Made by a program: the position numbers and the translations under genes
The notes under the pieces: generated by a model
What the model saw: the letters and a program-made list of their open reading frames with translations, nothing else
Told to the model about the DNA's origin: nothing
Database searches by the model: none
Source of the DNA: an uncultured Porphyromonadaceae bacterium
GTDB lineage: Bacteria; Bacteroidota; Bacteroidia; Bacteroidales; Muribaculaceae
NCBI GenBank assembly: GCA_946187345.1
Contig: CAMHQD010000002.1
Span: 34,394 to 98,393 of the forward strand
Direction: 5' to 3'
DNA length: 64,000 bases
Shown: one piece after another, positions 43,865-52,175 of the stretch
Layout of the letters: each line of letters begins with the position of its first letter
Position numbering within the stretch: the stretch's first letter is position 1

Positions 43865-44443
43865 CTACTTGGCGAGGGCTGCAAGTTGGTCGTCGGTGGC
43901 TTCGTTGAGCAGATAGCCGGGTTGCCAGTTGACGGTGGGGTAGGCCTCTTTGAGGTCGGCGCAGGCCTTGTCGATGGTGCTGCCGCCGCTGGTGGCGAAC
44001 GGTATCACGCGTGCCTTGCCAAAGTCGTTTGCCTCGACAAAGGTGTTGATGATAGTCGGGGCGGTGTACCACCAAATGGGGAAACCGATAAAGACTGTTT
44101 CGTATTTGTCGATGCCGTCAATCTTGGCGTCTTTGATTGCGGGACGCGAGCTCTTGTCGGCCATCTCGAGGCTGCTGCGCGACTGCTTGTCGTGCCAATC
44201 GAGGTCGGCGTCGGTATAGCGTTGCTCGGGCACGATTTCGTGCAGGTCGGCGTTGAGGATGGTTGCCATACGCTCTGCCACGCCGCGTGTGACGCCGCTT
44301 GCCGAGAAGTAGGCAACGAGAATCTTCTTGGCGGGTTGGATACTATCGGTTGCGGGAACTTGCTGCTCACCGCTGTTCTGCGCTCCGCTGCAGCCCATCA
44401 GCGCGACTGCAGCGAGCGCCATTGTTGCAAATATTGCTTTCAT
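43865..44443 (-). CDS. exported lipoprotein flavodoxin
   Basis: A 192-residue flavodoxin-fold protein (flavodoxin_4-like): [19 protein letters not shown] is the FMN phosphate loop, with [33 protein letters not shown] and FATSGGS. The N-terminus [20 protein letters not shown] is a signal sequence with a lipobox, so it should be a periplasmic lipoprotein rather than a cytosolic electron carrier. It begins 5 bp after the wza-like stop, so probably the same transcript. Reaction partner unknown. Confidence 0.85.
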   Translation of the reverse strand: MKAIFATMALAAVALMGCSGAQNSGEQQVPATDSIQPAKKILVAYFSASGVTRGVAERMATILNADLHEIVPEQRYTDADLDWHDKQSRSSLEMADKSSRPAIKDAKIDGIDKYETVFIGFPIWWYTAPTIINTFVEANDFGKARVIPFATSGGSTIDKACADLKEAYPTVNWQPGYLLNEATDDQLAALAK

Positions 44444-44448
44444 CTGTT

Positions 44449-45252
44449 TTATTTAGTGAGTGTTACGACGAGGGTTGCGATGGAAAGGGCAACGCCCAGC
44501 GATGAGAATGCGAGCGTTAGACCCGGCGGCACTTGCCAACTCGAACGAGCCTTGCTGGCGTTGGGCTCAACATAGACGATGTCGTTTTGGCGCAGGTAGA
44601 GGTCGCTCGACACGAGCAGGTTGGCGTCGTTGAGGTTGACGCGGCGCACCTCGCGAGTGCCGTCGCTATTGTTGTGCACAATCATGATGTTGTCACGTCG
44701 TCCCTGGATGGTGAGGTCGCCTGCCATCGAGAGGGCCTCGAGGATGTTGAGGCGGCCGTTGGGCGCTTTGATGCGGCCCGGCTGCTTCACTTCGCCAAGG
44801 ACGTACACGTTAAAGTTCTGGAGGCGCACCTCAACCACGGGTCGCTCGGTGATATATTTGGGATAAATCTGCGAGGTGATATAGTCGCTTGTGGCGCTGA
44901 TTGTCATGCCGCCCACGTGCAGCCTGCCGAGCACCGGGAAATCGATGTTGCCCTTGCTGTCCACCAGATAGTAGTAGATGGAGTTCTCGTTGCTTGAGTT
45001 GTTTAGGTTACTCGTGTTGCCGATAAGTTCAGTCTTGTTGAACATTTTCACCAGTTCGGGCTGGGTGCAGGAGACGTTGATTTGAATCAAGTCGCCGGGC
45101 GCGAGAGGTTGGTCCATGTTTCGGGCGGCGTTGTTGAGCGCGCTCTGCGACAGGCTTGAGGCGTCGATCAGGTAGGGCACCTCCTTGGTGGAGCCGCAGG
45201 CTGCCAGCAACAATGTTGTCGCCGCGAGCAGAAGTAAATTTTTAATTTTCAT
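44449..45252 (-). CDS. polysaccharide export protein, Wza/OPX type
   Basis: A 267-residue outer-membrane polysaccharide export protein. Signal sequence with lipobox (LLAACGS), a Poly_export domain ([17 protein letters not shown]...[22 protein letters not shown]) and a SLBB domain ([34 protein letters not shown]), then a C-terminal hydrophobic helix ([22 protein letters not shown]). It forms the outer-membrane exit of capsule/EPS export. No Wzc co-polymerase is adjacent. Confidence 0.92.
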   Translation of the reverse strand: MKIKNLLLLAATTLLLAACGSTKEVPYLIDASSLSQSALNNAARNMDQPLAPGDLIQINVSCTQPELVKMFNKTELIGNTSNLNNSSNENSIYYYLVDSKGNIDFPVLGRLHVGGMTISATSDYITSQIYPKYITERPVVEVRLQNFNVYVLGEVKQPGRIKAPNGRLNILEALSMAGDLTIQGRRDNIMIVHNNSDGTREVRRVNLNDANLLVSSDLYLRQNDIVYVEPNASKARSSWQVPPGLTLAFSSLGVALSIATLVVTLTK

Positions 45253-45427
45253 AACTATGAAGTATTATTGTTAATATTGATTTCTTGAATTGTTGTTTGT
45301 TTTGCAGTTCGAGCATAATCTCATCCACGATATAGGCATCGCTCATGTTGTGCAGGTGAAACATTTCTCGATGCAAAAGATGACAAATTCCGTTGCTCGC
45401 TTTGACGTTTCGATGTGATACGCGCAT
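45242..45427 (-). CDS. possible 61-residue leader ORF before wza
   Basis: From the ATG at 45427 the frame runs to a TAA at 45242, overlapping the wza start by 11 bp. A -7 box at 45440-45447 lies directly upstream, so the transcript would begin about 7 bases before the ATG. The product (MRVSHRNVK..., ending HSYEN) shows no recognisable domain. It could be a coupled leader peptide or only a 180-base untranslated leader. Confidence 0.3.
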   Translation of the reverse strand: MRVSHRNVKASNGICHLLHREMFHLHNMSDAYIVDEIMLELQNKQQFKKSILTIILHSYEN

Positions 45428-45439
45428 TAATGTGAAGTG

Positions 45440-45447
45440 CAAAATTA
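45440..45447 (-). promoter_or_regulatory. -7 box for wza-flavodoxin transcript
   Basis: Minus-strand TAATTTTG matches the consensus; it lies ~190 bp before wza and just upstream of the possible leader ORF. Confidence 0.5.
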
Positions 45448-45552
45448 AGAAAAAGTTTTCAATAAATTTCAAAAATCCCCTTTTTTTTGAAAAGGAAATT
45501 AAAAGTCTGCGTTTGCCGGTTATCATTTATCAATTTTTTCGGAAAAAAATAG

Positions 45553-45560
45553 TATCTTTG
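45553..45560 (+). promoter_or_regulatory. -7 box of uvrB
   Basis: TATCTTTG, a consensus -7 box, about 95 bp before the uvrB ATG; the -33 is not clear. Confidence 0.6.
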
Positions 45561-45573
45561 CAGTTCCAATAAA

Positions 45574-45631
45574 GGTTTACCGTCGACCGTGGACCGTTAA
45601 CCGTGGATTGGCGCTGCGGTAAACGGTAAAC
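45574..45631 (+). repeat. TTTACCGT/CCGTGG repeats and hairpin in uvrB leader
   Basis: GTTTACCGT (45575-45583) pairs with ACGGTAAAC (45623-45631); between them are CGACCGTGG and CGTTAACCGTGG. Related GTTAACTGTGG sequence forms the palindrome at 42788-42827. Confidence 0.65.
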
Positions 45632-45654
45632 TGTCAGCTATCAATAATTATAAA

Positions 45655-47778
45655 ATGGAATATCGACTCCACTCTCCATATGCGCCTACGGGTGACCAAC
45701 CGCAAGCTATTGACCAACTGGTGGCCGGTATAAACGATGGCACTCCATACCAGACATTGCTTGGAGTGACCGGCTCCGGCAAGACGTTCACCATGGCCAA
45801 CGTGATTGCCCGCACCGGACGTCCAACGCTCATTCTGAGCCATAACAAGACGCTTGCGGCACAACTTTACGCCGAGATGCGCAGTTTCTTTCCCGAGAAT
45901 GCCGTCCACTATTTCGTGAGTTACTACGACTATTATCAGCCCGAGGCCTACATTCCAAGCGTTGACAAGTATATTGAGAAAGACTTGGCCATCAACGATG
46001 AAATCGAGCGCTTGCGTCTGGCCACCGCGACAGCCTTGCTCAGCGGCCGTCGCGACATCGTGGTTGTGAGTTCGGTGAGTTGCCTCTACGGCATGGGCAA
46101 CCCCGACGACATCGCAGCCACATCGATTACCGTCAGGGTTGGTGATAACATCGGTCGTGATGAGTTTCTGCGCAAACTGGTGAACGCTCTTTATTCACGC
46201 AACGAGGTGGAACTTAAGATGGGGAACTTCCGCGTCAAGGGCGACACTGTGGACGTCTTCCTGAGCGATGCCGACATGATGTTGCGGGTGAGTTTTTGGG
46301 GCAATGAGATTGAGAGTTTGCAGTTGTTAGACCCGGTCAGTCAGTTGCCAACTGAGGATGTAGAGAGTTTCCGCATCTTCCCGGCAAACATTTTTGTGGT
46401 CACCAAGGAGCATATGTCAAGTGCTATCGGCCAGATAGACGTCGACCTCGGCACCCAGGTGGAGGCCTTCCGCCGCGAAGAGCGGCACGCCGAGGCAAAG
46501 CGTCTATATGAGCGTGTCACCTATGACTTGGAGATGATACGCGAAGTGGGGTATTGCTCTGGCATAGAGAACTATTCGCGCTACTTTGACGGTCGCAAGC
46601 CCGGTGCACGCCCCTTCTGCCTGTTAGACTATTTCCCAAAAGACTTCTTGACGATTATAGATGAGAGCCACGTTACCGTACCGCAAATCCGTGCCATGTA
46701 CGGTGGCGACCGTTCCCGCAAGACTAATCTTGTGCACTACGGCTTCCGTCTCGAGGCCGCCCTTGACAACCGGCCGCTGCGATTCGACGAGTTTGAGGCT
46801 ATTACAGGCCAAACCATCTATGTGAGTGCAACTCCTGCCGACTATGAGTTGCGACAAAGTGAAGGCGTCATAGTTGAGCAAATCATTCGTCCCACCGGCC
46901 TATTAGATCCCAAAATTGAGGTGCGGCCGTCACAGGATCAGATTGATGACCTCATAGAAGAGATTCAAGTGCGTGTTGAGCACGGCGAACGTACCCTCGT
47001 GACAACACTTACCAAACGTATGGCTGAGGAACTTACCGGCTACCTTGCCAAACTTGATATCCGTTGCGCGTATATGCATAGTGATGTCGACACGTTAGAC
47101 CGTATCCAGATTCTTGACGACTTGCGTGCCGGGGCTATCGATGTGCTTGTGGGTGTGAACCTGCTTCGAGAAGGTTTGGATTTGCCAGAGGTGTCGCTTG
47201 TTGCTATCCTCGATGCAGATAAAGAGGGCTTCCTGCGTAGCCGACGCTCCCTCACTCAAACGGCCGGCCGGGCAGCTCGCAATCTAAACGGCCTCGTACT
47301 CATGTATGCCGACACAGTTACAGAAAGTATGCGTCTCACTATCGATGAGACCGAACGACGACGCTCATTGCAGATGAAATATAATGATGAGCATGGTATC
47401 ACGCCACAGGCCATAGTAAAGGCTCGACAGGCAATCATCGGTGTTGACACCGACATTCAACGTAGCGACAAGGCACAACAACACGCACGCCGATATGAGA
47501 GCAACGTTGCAGCGACTTCGGACTCTGAACGCCGCCACAATGATGCACTCAGTTCACTTCAACAGCAGGTCGCTGCCGAATTTGACCGTGCCAATGCCGG
47601 TATGGTGGCAGACCCTGTGGTACCGTACATGAATAGCAACCAACTACAAACGGCTATTGACCGCTTGAAGTTGCAGATGATTGACGCTGCTCGCCGCATG
47701 GATTTCCTTGAGGCTGCACAATATCGTGATGAGATACTAAAACTACAGGAAAAACTGGACAAAAAGAGTAAGGAGTGA
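45655..47778 (+). CDS. uvrB: excinuclease ABC subunit B
   Basis: A 707-residue nucleotide-excision-repair helicase-like protein. Walker A GVTGSGKT at 37-44, the damage-clamping beta-hairpin region FVSYYDYYQPEAYIP near 90-104, DESHVTVPQI, and motif VI QTAGRAARN. The C-terminal UVR domain (LKLQMIDAARRMDFLEAAQYRDEI) recruits UvrC. Slightly longer than E. coli UvrB because of the linker before the UVR motif. Followed 20 bp later by ygiQ. Confidence 0.97.
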   Translation: MEYRLHSPYAPTGDQPQAIDQLVAGINDGTPYQTLLGVTGSGKTFTMANVIARTGRPTLILSHNKTLAAQLYAEMRSFFPENAVHYFVSYYDYYQPEAYIPSVDKYIEKDLAINDEIERLRLATATALLSGRRDIVVVSSVSCLYGMGNPDDIAATSITVRVGDNIGRDEFLRKLVNALYSRNEVELKMGNFRVKGDTVDVFLSDADMMLRVSFWGNEIESLQLLDPVSQLPTEDVESFRIFPANIFVVTKEHMSSAIGQIDVDLGTQVEAFRREERHAEAKRLYERVTYDLEMIREVGYCSGIENYSRYFDGRKPGARPFCLLDYFPKDFLTIIDESHVTVPQIRAMYGGDRSRKTNLVHYGFRLEAALDNRPLRFDEFEAITGQTIYVSATPADYELRQSEGVIVEQIIRPTGLLDPKIEVRPSQDQIDDLIEEIQVRVEHGERTLVTTLTKRMAEELTGYLAKLDIRCAYMHSDVDTLDRIQILDDLRAGAIDVLVGVNLLREGLDLPEVSLVAILDADKEGFLRSRRSLTQTAGRAARNLNGLVLMYADTVTESMRLTIDETERRRSLQMKYNDEHGITPQAIVKARQAIIGVDTDIQRSDKAQQHARRYESNVAATSDSERRHNDALSSLQQQVAAEFDRANAGMVADPVVPYMNSNQLQTAIDRLKLQMIDAARRMDFLEAAQYRDEILKLQEKLDKKSKE

Positions 47779-47798
47779 AACAATAAACAACTGCTAAA

Positions 47799-49616
47799 TT
47801 GAGGATAGAAGGACAGTGGTTACCAACCACACGTAAGGAGATGGATCACCTGGGATGGGACCAGGCTGATGTAATACTCTTTAGCGGCGATGCTTATATC
47901 GACCATCCGTCGATGGGAATTGCCGTGATTGGCCGTGTGCTCGAGGCGCATGGTTACCGTGTAGCGATTGTGCCACAACCCAACTGGCGCGATGATCTGC
48001 GTGATTTCAAGAAACTTGGTCGTCCACGTCTATTCTTCGGCATGAGCGCCGGAGCGATGGACAGCATGGTCAACCACTACACCGCCGCTCGCCGCCGCCG
48101 CAGCGATGATGCCTACACACCCGATGGGCGCGCCGGTGCGCGTCCTGACTATCCGACCATTGTATATAGCGAGGCTCTTAAGAAGTTGTGGCCCGACGTG
48201 CCGGTTATCGCCGGCGGCATCGAGGCATCCTTGCGGCGTGTGGCTCATTATGATTACTGGCAAGACAGGCTGCGGCCTTCAATACTAATTGACAGTCCGG
48301 CAGACATCCTGGTGTACGGTATGGGTGAGAAACCCATACTCGAGATTGCCAAACGATTGGCGGCAGGGGAGAGCGTGGACACGATTAGCGATGTGCCGCA
48401 GACCGTTGTGCGTCGTCCACTGTCTGAACTGCCTGCTCGCGACGACGATGACAACGTGCTATTGGCTCCGTTTGAGCGTTGTATGGCTGACAAACGCACG
48501 CAAGCTCACAATTTCCGCATCGTTGAGACCGAAGCCAACCTTTGGAATGGTCATGATCTGTGGCAAGCCACCGGTGACGTGGCCATCAAGGTGAACCGCA
48601 CCAATCCACCGATGACGACCGCAGAGATTGACGCTTCGTTTGACTTGCCATACACCCGCTTGCCTCATCCGCGATACCACGGTAAGCACATTCCCGCTTA
48701 TGAGATGATTCGCCACTCGGTGTGCCTGCATCGCGGTTGCTTTGGCGGCTGCGCCTTTTGCACAATCAGTGCCCATCAAGGCAAGTTTATTGCTTCACGA
48801 AGCAAAGCGAGCATTATGCGCGAAGTGAGACAAGTAATAGCGATGGAAGACTTCAAAGGGTATATCAGCGACCTGGGTGGACCAAGCGCGAATATGTATG
48901 CTTTGGGTGGTAAGAACCTTGAACTATGTCGACGCTGCGCCCGTCCGTCGTGCCTACACCCAAAGCCATGTCCCAACCTCAACACAGACCATAGCGCCTT
49001 GCTTGACATCTACCATAGCGTTGACTCCTTGCCTGAGGTGAAGAAATCGTTTATCGGCAGTGGAGTGCGCTACGACCTCTCGATGCATCGCACCGGTGAC
49101 AAACGCGTTGACGAGGCAAATCGTCGATACAACGAAGAATTAATCTTGCGGCACGTAAGCGGCCGTCTGAAAGTGGCGCCGGAGCACACCAGCGATGCTG
49201 TGCTGCAAGTGATGCGCAAACCTTCGTTTGAACTTTTCAGACGTTTCAAGTCACTGTTTGACCGTCTTAACCATGAACACGGCCTGCGTCAGCAACTCAT
49301 TCCATATTTTATTTCTTCTCATCCCGGTTGCAGGGAAATTGACATGGCAGAACTCGCAGTTATAACGCGTCAATTAGATTTCCACTTAGAGCAAATACAA
49401 GACTTCACTCCCACGCCGATGACCGTCTCAACGGAGACGTTTTATACAGGTATGCATCCATACACGCTTGAGCCAGTATATTGTGCGCACGGTAAAGATG
49501 AAAAACTTGCCCAACGTCGTTATTTCTTTTGGTATGATCCCAAGTATAGGGCCGAAATTACCGCTTCACTGCGCCGTTTACATCGTAGTGATTTACTCAA
49601 GGCTTTGTTCTCATAG
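47799..49616 (+). CDS. YgiQ family radical SAM protein
   Basis: A 605-residue radical SAM enzyme with the CxxxCxxC cluster at C314, C318, C321 (GCFGGCAFC) in the middle, as in YgiQ, preceded by a B12-binding-like N-terminal region (ILFSGDAYIDHPSMG). Translation begins at a TTG (47799): the residues WLPTTRKEMDHLGWD before the first ATG (47841) are conserved in the family, and a stop lies four codons further upstream. Its reaction is not established. Co-directional with uvrB. Confidence 0.9.
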   Translation: MRIEGQWLPTTRKEMDHLGWDQADVILFSGDAYIDHPSMGIAVIGRVLEAHGYRVAIVPQPNWRDDLRDFKKLGRPRLFFGMSAGAMDSMVNHYTAARRRRSDDAYTPDGRAGARPDYPTIVYSEALKKLWPDVPVIAGGIEASLRRVAHYDYWQDRLRPSILIDSPADILVYGMGEKPILEIAKRLAAGESVDTISDVPQTVVRRPLSELPARDDDDNVLLAPFERCMADKRTQAHNFRIVETEANLWNGHDLWQATGDVAIKVNRTNPPMTTAEIDASFDLPYTRLPHPRYHGKHIPAYEMIRHSVCLHRGCFGGCAFCTISAHQGKFIASRSKASIMREVRQVIAMEDFKGYISDLGGPSANMYALGGKNLELCRRCARPSCLHPKPCPNLNTDHSALLDIYHSVDSLPEVKKSFIGSGVRYDLSMHRTGDKRVDEANRRYNEELILRHVSGRLKVAPEHTSDAVLQVMRKPSFELFRRFKSLFDRLNHEHGLRQQLIPYFISSHPGCREIDMAELAVITRQLDFHLEQIQDFTPTPMTVSTETFYTGMHPYTLEPVYCAHGKDEKLAQRRYFFWYDPKYRAEITASLRRLHRSDLLKALFS

Positions 49617-49646
49617 CGTTTGATTGAACCGCGCTTTGCGTTTTTA

Positions 49647-49698
49647 TAATAAAAGAGATAAAAGAGCAAAAACACTTGCTCTTTTATCTCTTTTATTA
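49647..49698. terminator. long perfect hairpin between ygiQ and serA
   Basis: Arms 49648-49669 and 49676-49697 form a perfect 22-bp inverted repeat (23 with the flanking T-A pair) around AAACAC, made of AAAAGAG/CTCTTTT units. It lies at the meeting point of two convergent genes and should terminate both. Confidence 0.8.
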
Positions 49699-49715
49699 AT
49701 CTGAGTTTTTCTTAA

Positions 49716-50633
49716 TCACTTGTTTACCTGGAAACGATTCCAACCGGTGGCAAGATGATCGACAATCTGGCGAGCCGCTGCCAAGCCGGCATTGATGTTG
49801 GCTTCGGCAGTTTGAGCACCCATCTTCTTGGGAGTGAAAAGCACGCGAGTAGGGTAAAGTTGTTGCAACTCGTCGGCGATGTCGGGTTTAACATCAGCGA
49901 CGTAACGCAAGTCAGCACGGTTTGCCATTACTTCTTTCAAGCCAACCTCATCGATCACTTCCTTGCGGGCAGCATTGACAAGTATTGCTCCCGTGGGCAT
50001 AGAGGCGAGTAGTTGACCAGTCACGGAACGGCGTGTCTGGTCGTTGGCCGGAATGTGAAGACTGACAATTTGGTTCTCGGCATAAAGTTGCTCAACGCTA
50101 TGCACCGGCTGAATGCCATCGGCAAGCATCACATCATCGGCCACAAACGGATCGAGCGCACTCACCTTCATGCCGAAGCCTTTAGCGATGCGCGCCACGT
50201 TGCGTCCCACCGCGCCATAGGCGTGGATGCCCAGCGTCTTACCCAACAACTCAGTGCCGCTGGTCCCGTCATAGCGGTTGCGCACGAGCGTCACGAGCAT
50301 ACCCATGACAAGTTCGGCGACAGCATTGGCGTTCTGGCCTGGAGTGTTCATCACACACACATCGTGGGCAGTGGCTTCAGCGAGGTCAATGTTGTCATAT
50401 CCGGCACCGGCACGCACAACCACCTTGAGCAGCGGTGCGGCATCAAACACGTCTTTAGTCACCTTATCGCTTCGCACAATCAGGCCGACTACGTCCTTTA
50501 CGGCGGCCACCAAGTCTTCGTGTGACCCCTTCTCAAGCAGTGCCACCTCATGACCACCCTGCTCAAGCACTTGCCGTATGCCTTCCACCGCTACTGGAGC
50601 AAAAGGCTTCTCGGTTGCAATTAAAATCTTCAT
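49716..50633 (-). CDS. serA: D-3-phosphoglycerate dehydrogenase (Bacteroides/IIIK type)
   Basis: First enzyme of serine synthesis from 3-phosphoglycerate; acts with SerC encoded just upstream. The 305-residue protein is the short form lacking ACT and ASB domains. Catalytic Arg (AARKEV, R223) and Glu are present, but the usual catalytic His after TP is Lys269 (FTPKKMGAQT), the pattern known from Bacteroides and Entamoeba enzymes. The Rossmann loop reads GIHAYGAVG, with Ala for the first Gly of GxGxxG. About 70 bp with a hairpin repeat separate it from serC. Confidence 0.93.
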   Translation of the reverse strand: MKILIATEKPFAPVAVEGIRQVLEQGGHEVALLEKGSHEDLVAAVKDVVGLIVRSDKVTKDVFDAAPLLKVVVRAGAGYDNIDLAEATAHDVCVMNTPGQNANAVAELVMGMLVTLVRNRYDGTSGTELLGKTLGIHAYGAVGRNVARIAKGFGMKVSALDPFVADDVMLADGIQPVHSVEQLYAENQIVSLHIPANDQTRRSVTGQLLASMPTGAILVNAARKEVIDEVGLKEVMANRADLRYVADVKPDIADELQQLYPTRVLFTPKKMGAQTAEANINAGLAAARQIVDHLATGWNRFQVNK

Positions 50634-50659
50634 AATTAGTCGTTAGTTGTTAGTCGATA

Positions 50660-50695
50660 GTCGCCCCCTCCTTTTGGAGGGGGTGGGGGAGGACT
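50660..50695 (+). repeat. CCCCTCC-type hairpin repeat, copy 2
   Basis: CCCCCTCC (50664-50671) and GGAGGGGG (50676-50683) form a perfect 8-bp stem around TTTT, followed by GTGGGGGAGGAC. Located in the serC-serA gap. Confidence 0.85.
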
Positions 50696-50700
50696 ATTCG

Positions 50701-51768
50701 TTAATGAGTTGCTTCAAAATCGTGCATAGTTTGGGTCAGCACCTTAACACTCTCGAGCGGCAGCGCGTTGTAGAGCGAGGCACGGAAGCCGCCCACGCTG
50801 CGGTGCCCCTTGATGCCGACAATGCCGCGCTCTGTGGCCAAGGAGAGGAATTCGGCCTCAAGTTCCTTATATTCAGGCTTCATCACAAAGCACACGTTCA
50901 TTATAGAACGGTCCTCCGGACGAACGGTGCCGATGAACATACGGCTACGGTCGATTGCGTCGTAGAGTACGGCGGCCTTCTCCTCATCGCGACGTTGCAG
51001 TTCCTTGACACCTCCGAGTTCCTTATACCACTCGAGAGTTTGCAAGGCGGCATAGATGGGAAACACCGGTGGGGTGTTGAACATCGAGCCCTTATCAACG
51101 TGGGTCTTATAGTTGAGCATAGTGGGCAAGATACGATCAACATGACCAAGAGCGTCTTCGCGCACAATGACAAACGTAACACCGGCGGGGGAGACATTCT
51201 TCTGCGCGCCACCATAGATGAGGTCATACTTTGACACATCGACCGGACGAGAGAAGATGTCACTCGACATATCAGCCACCATGCGTACCGGCACGTCCAT
51301 ATCGTGACGGATTTCAGTGCCATAGATAGTGTTGTTGGTGGTGATGTGGAAGTAGTCAACGTCTTTGGGCACGGCATATCCTTTAGGGATATAAGTGTAG
51401 TTGTCCGCCTTGGAAGAGCCCACGACCTCAACCTCACCAAAGAGTTTTGCCTCCTTGATGGCCTTGTTAGCCCATGTGCCGGTGTCAAGATAAGCCGCGC
51501 GAGTGCGCAACAGGTTCATCGGCACCATGGCAAACTGCAAACTCGCGCCGCCGCCGAGGAAGAGCACACGGTAACCCTCGGGAATGTCAAGCAACTCCTT
51601 GAACAACTGCTCGGCTTTCTCGATTACGGCACTGAACTCCTTGCTGCGATGCGAAATCTCGAGAATCGACAGGCCGGTGCCAGCAAAGTCACGGATAGCA
51701 TCGACGCAGTGGTCGATAGTGTACTGGCTCATGATAGACGGGCCGGCATAGAAATTGTGTTTCTTCAT
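50701..51768 (-). CDS. serC: phosphoserine aminotransferase
   Basis: PLP enzyme transferring the amino group of glutamate to 3-phosphohydroxypyruvate. From the ATG at 51768 ([11 protein letters not shown]) it is 355 residues; the frame extends 14 codons further into the promoter region and that start is rejected. The PLP lysine is K190 in [37 protein letters not shown] and the C-terminal [15 protein letters not shown] are typical. Leads the serC-serA operon. Confidence 0.96.
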   Translation of the reverse strand: MKKHNFYAGPSIMSQYTIDHCVDAIRDFAGTGLSILEISHRSKEFSAVIEKAEQLFKELLDIPEGYRVLFLGGGASLQFAMVPMNLLRTRAAYLDTGTWANKAIKEAKLFGEVEVVGSSKADNYTYIPKGYAVPKDVDYFHITTNNTIYGTEIRHDMDVPVRMVADMSSDIFSRPVDVSKYDLIYGGAQKNVSPAGVTFVIVREDALGHVDRILPTMLNYKTHVDKGSMFNTPPVFPIYAALQTLEWYKELGGVKELQRRDEEKAAVLYDAIDRSRMFIGTVRPEDRSIMNVCFVMKPEYKELEAEFLSLATERGIVGIKGHRSVGGFRASLYNALPLESVKVLTQTMHDFEATH

Positions 51769-51812
51769 ATCATTTGTTATTTTATAATATGGTTTTGTAA
51801 ATTCAGTCACGG

Positions 51813-51842
51813 CAAAGTTACTACTTTTGCGCGAAACGACAA
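51813..51842 (-). promoter_or_regulatory. promoter of serC-serA
   Basis: Minus strand: TTG (51842-51840), 19-bp spacer, TAACTTTG (51820-51813), a full Bacteroidota promoter 45 bp before serC. Confidence 0.75.
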
Positions 51843-52058
51843 GCGATAGCCTTTCTTTTTTGTCTAAGCAGTCTGAGTTGTGAATTTGTAGTTCACGATA
51901 CTGATTATTTGCGAAACGAATAGAAATTATGGAGATATGTTATAGTTTTTAACTATTTTGACACTCGTTGAGCAAAAATGACCTAAAAAAGGCCATCAAA
52001 AAAAGATTTCGAGAGGTAAAAAAATTTCACTTTTTTTGAAAATAATCGGCAAAAAATG

Positions 52059-52088
52059 TTGTAATTCCGAAAAAATGAGTTACCTTTG
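52059..52088 (+). promoter_or_regulatory. promoter of gdhA
   Basis: TTG (52059-52061), 19-bp spacer, TACCTTTG (52081-52088). The leader is about 80 bases. Confidence 0.75.
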
Positions 52089-52175
52089 CCATGTGCAAAC
52101 CCGCACAACTGACGGGTAGCACAATTATTAAACTTCAAACAACAAATATTGGCATCTAAAATCTAAAACAGAGTC

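Larger units (their letters stand above)
45253..45654. other. 402-bp intergenic region between wza and uvrB
   Basis: The gap holds the possible leader ORF and minus -7 box on the wza side, an A/T-rich middle (45447-45550), the uvrB -7 box at 45553-45560, and in the uvrB leader a set of TTTACCGT/CCGTGG repeats. Nothing resembling a tRNA or known riboswitch was seen. Confidence 0.7.
51769..52175. other. 407-bp intergenic region between serC and gdhA
   Basis: It holds the divergent serC and gdhA promoters. Between them (51900-52060) is an A-tract-rich stretch, with short hairpins such as GTGAA/TTCAC near 51880 and ATAGTT/AACTAT near 51940. No ORF of note or recognisable riboswitch. Confidence 0.7.

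Noticed and set aside
43769..44575. 268-codon plus-strand ORF
   Set aside because: Spans the antisense of the flavodoxin gene, the repeat D gap and parts of cysK and wza; an artefact of reverse-frame openness.
45242..45526. 94-residue reading of the ORF upstream of wza
   Set aside because: Its first 33 codons lie upstream of or across the predicted -7 box and have AT-rich, non-coding-like composition; only the 61-codon part from 45427 is kept as a possibility.
47784..47841. Frameshift or truncated 5' end of ygiQ
   Set aside because: The conserved N-terminus is fully readable in frame from a TTG, so an alternative start explains it without damage to the gene.
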